This document shows positions 35,372-39,513 of a stretch of DNA of 39,513 nucleotides, one piece after another. Source of the stretch: Micromonospora sp. KC606 (lineage in GTDB: Bacteria; Actinomycetota; Actinomycetes; Mycobacteriales; Micromonosporaceae); NCBI RefSeq assembly GCF_004348675.1, contig NZ_SMKN01000034.1, positions 1 to 39,513 of the forward strand, in the 5' to 3' direction. The notes beneath the pieces were generated by a model, which saw only the letters and a program-made list of their open reading frames with translations, was not told where the DNA came from and ran no database searches. The position numbers and the translations under genes are program-made. Numbering within the stretch: position 1 is the stretch's first letter; every line of letters begins with the position of its first letter.

Positions 35372-35426
35372 GCGCCCGGAGCGAACCGGGGCGGCCAGCC
35401 CCGGCGTCGCGCAGCGGGGCGCCGCG

Positions 35427-36581
35427 GTGACCCGCCAGCTGCGCCCGACCCTGCGCCTGCGGTTGACCCTGCTCAACGGGGTGCTGCTGGTCGGCGCCGG
35501 GGCGATCCTGCTGGTGCTGGCCTGGCTGCTGGTCCACGACGCGCTGCGCCCCACCGACGAGCTGCGCCCCGGCACCACCGTGGGGCTGGCCGACGGGCGG
35601 TCCCTCGACGCGGCGGTCTGGCAGCGTCAACTGGTCGACGCCGCGTCGCGGGAGCTGCTAGTCAAGGGACTGCTCGCGTTGCTGGCGATCAGCGTGGTCG
35701 GGGTCGCCGGGGCGTACCTGGTGGCCGGCCGGGCGCTGCGCCCGCTGCACCAGGTCACCGCCACCGCGCGCCGGCTCGGCGAGGCCACCCTCGACCAGCG
35801 GATCCGCTGGTCCGGGGCGGACGACGAGGTCGCCGAGCTGGCCCGCACGTTCGACGCGATGCTGGACCGGATCGCCGCCGCCTTCGAGGCGCAGAAGCGG
35901 TTCGTCGCGAACGCCTCGCACGAGCTGCGTACCCCGTTGGCGGTGATGCGGACCGAGATCGACGTGACGCTCAGCGACGACGAGGCGGACGCCGCCGAGT
36001 ACCGTCGGATGGCGACCGTGGTCCGGGACGCCTCCGAGCGGGCCAACAGCCTGGTCGACGCGCTGCTGGTGCTGGCCCGCAGCGAGGCCCAGGCCGGGCA
36101 GGGGCTCGCCCGCCGCACCGAGTGCGACCTCGCCTCCGGTACGGCCAACGCGTTGTCGGCGATGGCCCGCGAGGTGGAGCGGATCGGGCTGCGGGTGCAG
36201 ACCTCGCTCAGGTCGGCTCCGGTGACCGGGGACCCGGGGCTGCTGGACCGGCTGGCCGGCAACCTGATCGAGAACGCGGTCCGCTACAACCACCTGCACG
36301 GCCGGCTGTGGGTGCGTACCGGCAGCGACGGGCGCAGCTCCTGGTTGGTGGTGGGCAACACCGGGTTCGAGGTGGACCAGGCCGACGTGCCGGGACTGTT
36401 CGAGCCGTTCCGGCGTGGCGGTCGGGAGCGGACCGGGGCCCGCGGCTCCGGGCTGGGGTTGTCCATCGTCCGGGCGGTCTGCGACGCGCACGGCGGCACC
36501 GTCCGGGTCGTCGCCCAGCGCGGCGGCGGGCTGGAGGTGACGGTCACCCTGCCGGCGGCGGACGCGGTGGCCGCGACGTGA
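35427..36581 (+). CDS. Sensor histidine kinase
   Basis: 384-aa HAMP-containing kinase, partner of the regulator upstream. Two membrane segments (LLNGVLLVGAGAILLVLAWLL and LALLAISVVGVAGAYLV) bracket a short external loop of ~70 residues with no recognised ligand fold. HAMP follows (RALRPLHQVTATARRLGE), then the phosphorylated H-box ASHELRTPLAVMR. ATP-binding boxes are N (NLIENAVRYN), G1-like (GNTGFEV) and G2 (GSGLGLSIV). The classic DxG of the G1 box is replaced by NTG, as in many actinobacterial kinases of this group. GTG 35427 is the first sensible start; the ribosome-binding site is weak. Confidence 0.92.
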   Translation: MTRQLRPTLRLRLTLLNGVLLVGAGAILLVLAWLLVHDALRPTDELRPGTTVGLADGRSLDAAVWQRQLVDAASRELLVKGLLALLAISVVGVAGAYLVAGRALRPLHQVTATARRLGEATLDQRIRWSGADDEVAELARTFDAMLDRIAAAFEAQKRFVANASHELRTPLAVMRTEIDVTLSDDEADAAEYRRMATVVRDASERANSLVDALLVLARSEAQAGQGLARRTECDLASGTANALSAMAREVERIGLRVQTSLRSAPVTGDPGLLDRLAGNLIENAVRYNHLHGRLWVRTGSDGRSSWLVVGNTGFEVDQADVPGLFEPFRRGGRERTGARGSGLGLSIVRAVCDAHGGTVRVVAQRGGGLEVTVTLPAADAVAAT

Positions 36582-36689
36582 GAACCAGGACCGCGCCAGC
36601 GCTCGACCGAAACTCGCGTCACTGGTGGTTTGGCTGTACAGGGACGTGCGCCGCAGTGGTGCAGGTGCGGAGAAGTTGAAGTCTGTCGA

Positions 36690-36718
36690 TTGACAGTCGG
36701 CTTTCCGGTCGCGAGACT
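36690..36718 (+). promoter_or_regulatory. Promoter of the esterase gene
   Basis: TTGACA (36690-36695), perfect -35, then exactly 17 nt and GAGACT (36713-36718) as -10. Transcription would start near 36725, only about 12 nt before the first LacI-type operator, giving a leader of about 240 nt. Confidence 0.65.
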
Positions 36719-36736
36719 CTTGGTGTGTGCCGCTTA

Positions 36737-36750
36737 TGGGAGCGCTCACA
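36737..36750 (+). promoter_or_regulatory. CebR-like LacI-family operator O1
   Basis: TGGGAGCGCTCACA matches the streptomycete CebR box TGGGAGCGCTCCCA at 13 of 14 positions. It lies just downstream of the predicted start of transcription, a position suited to repression. Confidence 0.7.
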
Positions 36751-36824
36751 GATGACCATGACCTCAACCTACGCAGGTGGCCGAGCCGGCGCGGCCGACA
36801 TTCATCCCCACTGAACGGTTCCTC

Positions 36825-36838
36825 TGTGAGCGCTCACG
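36825..36838 (+). promoter_or_regulatory. CebR-like LacI-family operator O2
   Basis: TGTGAGCGCTCACG contains the perfect 12-bp palindrome GTGAGCGCTCAC and shares the AGCGCT core with O1, 88 bp away. Two sites at this spacing (about eight helical turns) could permit looping. Confidence 0.65.
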
Positions 36839-36887
36839 GGCCACGCGACCTTCGGCTCGGCGCAAAGATGGCTCGACACGCACGCAC

Positions 36888-36899
36888 TGAAACGATTCA
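36888..36899 (+). promoter_or_regulatory. Third LacI-family-type operator, different sequence class
   Basis: TGAAACGATTCA is an almost perfect palindrome with a central CpG and differs by one base from TGAAACGTTTCA, a common LacI-family site pattern. Its sequence differs from O1/O2, so a second regulator may act here. Confidence 0.45.
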
Positions 36900-36963
36900 C
36901 ATGCGACCGACACGTGGCCAGAAGGTCCTACCACGACTCCCGCCCAACATGTAGGAGATCATC

Positions 36964-38457
36964 ATGGTTTCACACAGACGGCGCATCGGGCTGCTGTCCG
37001 CCTGCGTGGCGGTGGCGGTCGGCGCCACGGTCGCCACGGTCAGCGTGGCCTCCGCCGCAGCGACCCGCTACGAGGCCGAAAGCGCCCCGGCCACGTGCGA
37101 CGGTTCGATCGATTCGAACCATGCCGGGTACTCCGGTAGCGGCTTCTGCAACGGCAACAGCGCGGTAGGCGCGGCGGCGCAGTTCACGGTGACCGCCTCC
37201 ATGTCCGGCACGGCGACCATCGGAATCCGGTACGCCAATGGTGCGACCACCAACCGGCCGGCCGACGTGCTGGTCAACGGCGTAGTCGCCCGGTCGGGTA
37301 GCGCGTTCGATCCCACCGGCGGCTGGAACAGGTGGGCGACCCAGTCGTTGACAGTGCCGGTGAACGCGGGTGACAACACGATCCGGTTGAGTCCGACGAC
37401 CAGCAGCGGATTGGCCAACGTGGACTACCTGGACTTCGAGGTCGGCGCCTCGCCCTCACCCTCGCCCTCGGCGACGGCCTCCCCGCCGCCCGGCCGGCCG
37501 GCCCAGTGCACCGGGAGTTCGCCGATCACGTGTCACTTCCCGGTCTCCCCGGGCAACTACACGGTCACGGCGTGGATCGGCGACCGCGCCTCCGCCGGCA
37601 ACACATCGATGTCCGTGGAGGCCCGCCGACGGATCCTGTCTGCGGTCAGCACCACGGCCGGCACGATCACGCAGCACGTCTTCACGATCAACGTACGGCA
37701 ACCGGAGGGACAACCGACCGGGCAGGGTGGCACGGGCACGCCGGGGTTGACCATCACGTTCGCCGGCTCCGCGCCGAAGCTCTCCGGTCTGACCGTGCAG
37801 GCGGCGAGCAACCCGCTCGCGGTGTACCTGGCGGGCGACTCGACGGTGTGTGACCAGTTCACCGCCCCGTACACCGGTTGGGGGCAGCTCCTCACCAGGC
37901 ACGTGTCGGCTGGTGCGGTGATCGCCAACTATGCCGATTCGGGCGAGAGCTCCGGCAGTTTCCTGAGCAACTCGGCGCTGTTCCCCACGATGCGGCCGTT
38001 GATCAAGCGGAACGACCTGGTGCTGATCCAGTTCGGGCACAACGACAAGTCCACGTCGGCGTCGGCGTTCCGCGGCAACCTCACCACGATGGTCAACCAG
38101 GTGCGGGACAGGGGCGGCGTCCCGGTCCTGGTCACCCCGCCGGTGCGGCGGCGGTTCAACGGAAACCAGCTCGACGCCACCGCGTTGCACGTCAACGGCG
38201 TCGGCGTGAACCTGCCGGCCGAGATGCGCAGGTTGGGCTCCTCGTTGGGCGTGCCGGTGATCGACCTGACCGCCAAGAGTGAGGCGCTGGTCGAGTCGAT
38301 GGGCCCGACCAACTCGGCCCAGATCTACCTGCGCCAGTCGGCCGACGGGGTCACCGACAACACCCACTTCTCGGAGTACGGTGCCGGCAGGATGGCCGAC
38401 CTGGTCGTTGAGGGCATCCGCGAGCACAACCTCCCCCTGGTCAGCTACCTGCGCTGA
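36964..38457 (+). CDS. Secreted CBM35-type / SGNH-hydrolase esterase (rhamnogalacturonan acetylesterase-like, CE12)
   Basis: 497-aa exported polysaccharide esterase. Signal peptide (MVSHRRRIGLLSAC, then AVAVGATVATVSVASAAA), a CBM35-type module at about 35-160 (TRYEAESAPATCDG, WATQSLTVPVNAGDNTIRL), a PSPSPSATASPPPG linker, an unassigned ~100-residue module, then the SGNH domain. Its catalytic blocks are GDST (Ser293), GHND (358-361) and DNTH (Asp465, His468); block II glycine is in ADSGESSGSF. The set is that of CE12 rhamnogalacturonan acetylesterases, which remove acetyl groups from pectin; xylan or another polymer remains possible. AGGAG precedes ATG 36964. CebR-like operators upstream suggest induction by cellooligosaccharides. 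Confidence 0.9.
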   Translation: MVSHRRRIGLLSACVAVAVGATVATVSVASAAATRYEAESAPATCDGSIDSNHAGYSGSGFCNGNSAVGAAAQFTVTASMSGTATIGIRYANGATTNRPADVLVNGVVARSGSAFDPTGGWNRWATQSLTVPVNAGDNTIRLSPTTSSGLANVDYLDFEVGASPSPSPSATASPPPGRPAQCTGSSPITCHFPVSPGNYTVTAWIGDRASAGNTSMSVEARRRILSAVSTTAGTITQHVFTINVRQPEGQPTGQGGTGTPGLTITFAGSAPKLSGLTVQAASNPLAVYLAGDSTVCDQFTAPYTGWGQLLTRHVSAGAVIANYADSGESSGSFLSNSALFPTMRPLIKRNDLVLIQFGHNDKSTSASAFRGNLTTMVNQVRDRGGVPVLVTPPVRRRFNGNQLDATALHVNGVGVNLPAEMRRLGSSLGVPVIDLTAKSEALVESMGPTNSAQIYLRQSADGVTDNTHFSEYGAGRMADLVVEGIREHNLPLVSYLR

Positions 38458-38508
38458 CACCCCGGACGGCCAGCCTGACACCTCCGTGGCCAACTCGCCG
38501 GGCCGCCG

Positions 38509-38551
38509 CGTACGGGACGCAGGAGCACGACCGGTGCCTGCGTCCCGTACG
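38509..38551 (+). terminator. 15-bp perfect hairpin terminator after the esterase gene
   Basis: CGTACGGGACGCAGG (38509-38523) and its exact complement (38537-38551); GCAC and GTGC inside the loop can extend the structure. It starts 52 nt after the stop codon. Confidence 0.85.
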
Positions 38552-38855
38552 TCGGCGAACTCGCGAGCAATGGGCGGACAACAGCGGCACAAACCCAGCA
38601 GTCGAGTCTGCCGCCGTCGACGTGTCGAGCCTGAGCAGCAGGGCGTTGCGGGCCATCCATGGGCGAGTTGCGGCGGACGGCAGCGGTCATGAGCGGGCAC
38701 CAGGGGCGAACCAGGCCGAGCGACGAGCGCTGTGGAATCTCGCCGGTCCTCGAACGGGTGCTTGTCGGGCCCCTTCAGCCGGAGTACCGAGACCTGGTCG
38801 AGCAGGCGCGGCACCGGCTCCGAGACGAGGACTGCCGCGCCCGCGCCGCATCAGC
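38552..38855. other. About 300 bp without a supported gene
   Basis: The plus-strand frame that starts near 38659 runs into the 3' end of the minus-strand gene and has no ribosome-binding site or recognisable motif. Nothing else was seen. Confidence 0.5.
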
Positions 38856-38886
38856 GGGCCCCCGCCCACGGGTGTGGACGGGGCCC
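38856..38886 (-). terminator. Hairpin terminator of the right-edge gene
   Basis: GGGCCCCGTCCAC and GTGGGCGGGGGCCC (minus strand) form an imperfect GC-rich stem with a small loop, 15 nt after the stop codon at 38901. Confidence 0.6.
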
Positions 38887-38900
38887 GGGCACGGCCGAGG

Positions 38901-39513
38901 TCAGTTCTTCTGCTGGATCTGTCCGCGCATGGTCGGCAACTCGGCGGCGGCCTCCTGGCCGCTCTTGAAGTAGATGATGATCATGCCGATGCTGCCCTTG
39001 TCGCTCCACACGCAGACGCCGAGCGGCACGCTCGATGCCTCCGCGTCACCGCACTTGGCGAGCCCGCCGAGCGGGCCGGCGTCGACGCTCTTCATCTCCT
39101 TGAACCGCACGTCGGTCTGGCCGGCGCCGGTGAGGGTGTCCTCGAGGGTCTTGGCCGGGTCGGTGTTGAGGCCGGAGGCCGCAGCCACCATCACCAGGTC
39201 CTTCTGCTCCACGGTGCCGTAGAACGCGCCGGCGGTGCTGGTGGCGTCCGGCAGGGACTTGTTCAGCTCGGCCTCGAGCTCCTTGGCGCCAGCGAGCAGG
39301 CTGGGGTCGGTGGCCTTGGCCCGGCCGGCGAGGGTGTCCGGCGCGACGACCCGGGTGTTGACGGCCTCGACGGCCTCCTTGGCCTCGTCCTTGAGAGCGA
39401 AGATCGTGACCGCGACGCCGCCCAGGCAGAGCACCAGCACCGCGGCGAGCGAGATCAGCACGATCTTGCCGACGTTGGACTTCTTGGCAACCGGCGGGCC
39501 GACCGGGTACGGC
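38901..39513 (-). CDS. Membrane-anchored hypothetical protein (start outside window)
   Basis: At least 203 residues; the frame is open to the right edge, so the N-terminus is missing. The visible part begins with a Pro/Gly/Tyr segment (PYPVGPPVAKKSNVGK), then one membrane helix (IVLISLAAVLVLCLGGVAVTI), then an external domain with two cysteines (LAKCGDAEAS and LGVCVWSDKG) that could form a disulfide, ending near MRGQIQQKN. A Pro-rich cytoplasmic tail, one helix and an outer domain are common in actinobacterial proteins of unknown function. I do not recognise the domain. An internal GTG at 39461 is within the helix and is not the real start. Confidence 0.75.
   Translation of the reverse strand, partial: PYPVGPPVAKKSNVGKIVLISLAAVLVLCLGGVAVTIFALKDEAKEAVEAVNTRVVAPDTLAGRAKATDPSLLAGAKELEAELNKSLPDATSTAGAFYGTVEQKDLVMVAAASGLNTDPAKTLEDTLTGAGQTDVRFKEMKSVDAGPLGGLAKCGDAEASSVPLGVCVWSDKGSIGMIIIYFKSGQEAAAELPTMRGQIQQKN

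Noticed and set aside
38659..38973. 104-codon plus-strand frame near the right edge
   Set aside because: Ends inside the minus-strand gene, crosses its terminator and has no ribosome-binding site or motif.

Overview
This is a very GC-rich, densely packed actinobacterial chromosome segment. The gene content (HrdB-type sigma factor, DUF3039, DUF3093, DUF3099, DUF3159, DUF3710, DUF4193, LytR_C protein) and the frequent GTG starts point to the Micromonosporaceae, probably Micromonospora or a close relative. No tRNA, rRNA, CRISPR array, phage or complete insertion sequence was found.

Layout. 1-1118: 3' part of a secreted subtilisin-like protease. 1197-4990: a ferric-iron ABC importer operon (ATPase, fused permease, lipoprotein) read leftward behind an iron-box-like operator. 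4993-6963: a disturbed area with about 700 bp lacking a recognisable gene, a truncated copy of an HhH-GPD DNA-repair gene, an orphan 95-aa protein and the intact HhH-GPD gene. 7032-7644: a putative BrnT-like toxin and ribbon-helix-helix antitoxin pair. 7750-12225: DUF3099, psuK/psuG (pseudouridine breakdown), DUF3039 and a superfamily II helicase.

12569-28178 is a conserved actinobacterial housekeeping block. Its order matches my recollection of the M. tuberculosis Rv2682c-Rv2703 region: DUF7455, sigA, suhB, LytR_C (Cei-like), DUF4193, DUF3093, dut, DUF3710, an OB-fold protein, DUF3159, two TrkA/RCK proteins, a KimA-like APC transporter, a TrmA-type RNA methyltransferase and dxs. One unrecognised 316-aa gene sits inside this block. 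The KimA-like transporter keeps the potassium-site residues of B. subtilis KimA and is divergent from the two RCK proteins, so the trio looks like a potassium uptake and gating unit.

28415-39513 is more lineage-specific. It has an orphan lipoprotein, two convergent paralogous polytopic membrane proteins separated by a 17-bp tandem-repeat array, a broken gene, an OmpR-type two-component system, a secreted CBM35-type/SGNH esterase behind CebR-like and other LacI-type operators, and the start-truncated end of a membrane-anchored protein. Long perfect hairpins mark most convergent gene ends. Several genes (dxs, the KimA-like gene, both paralogous membrane proteins) appear leaderless, with a TANNNT -10 element 8-9 nt before the start codon.
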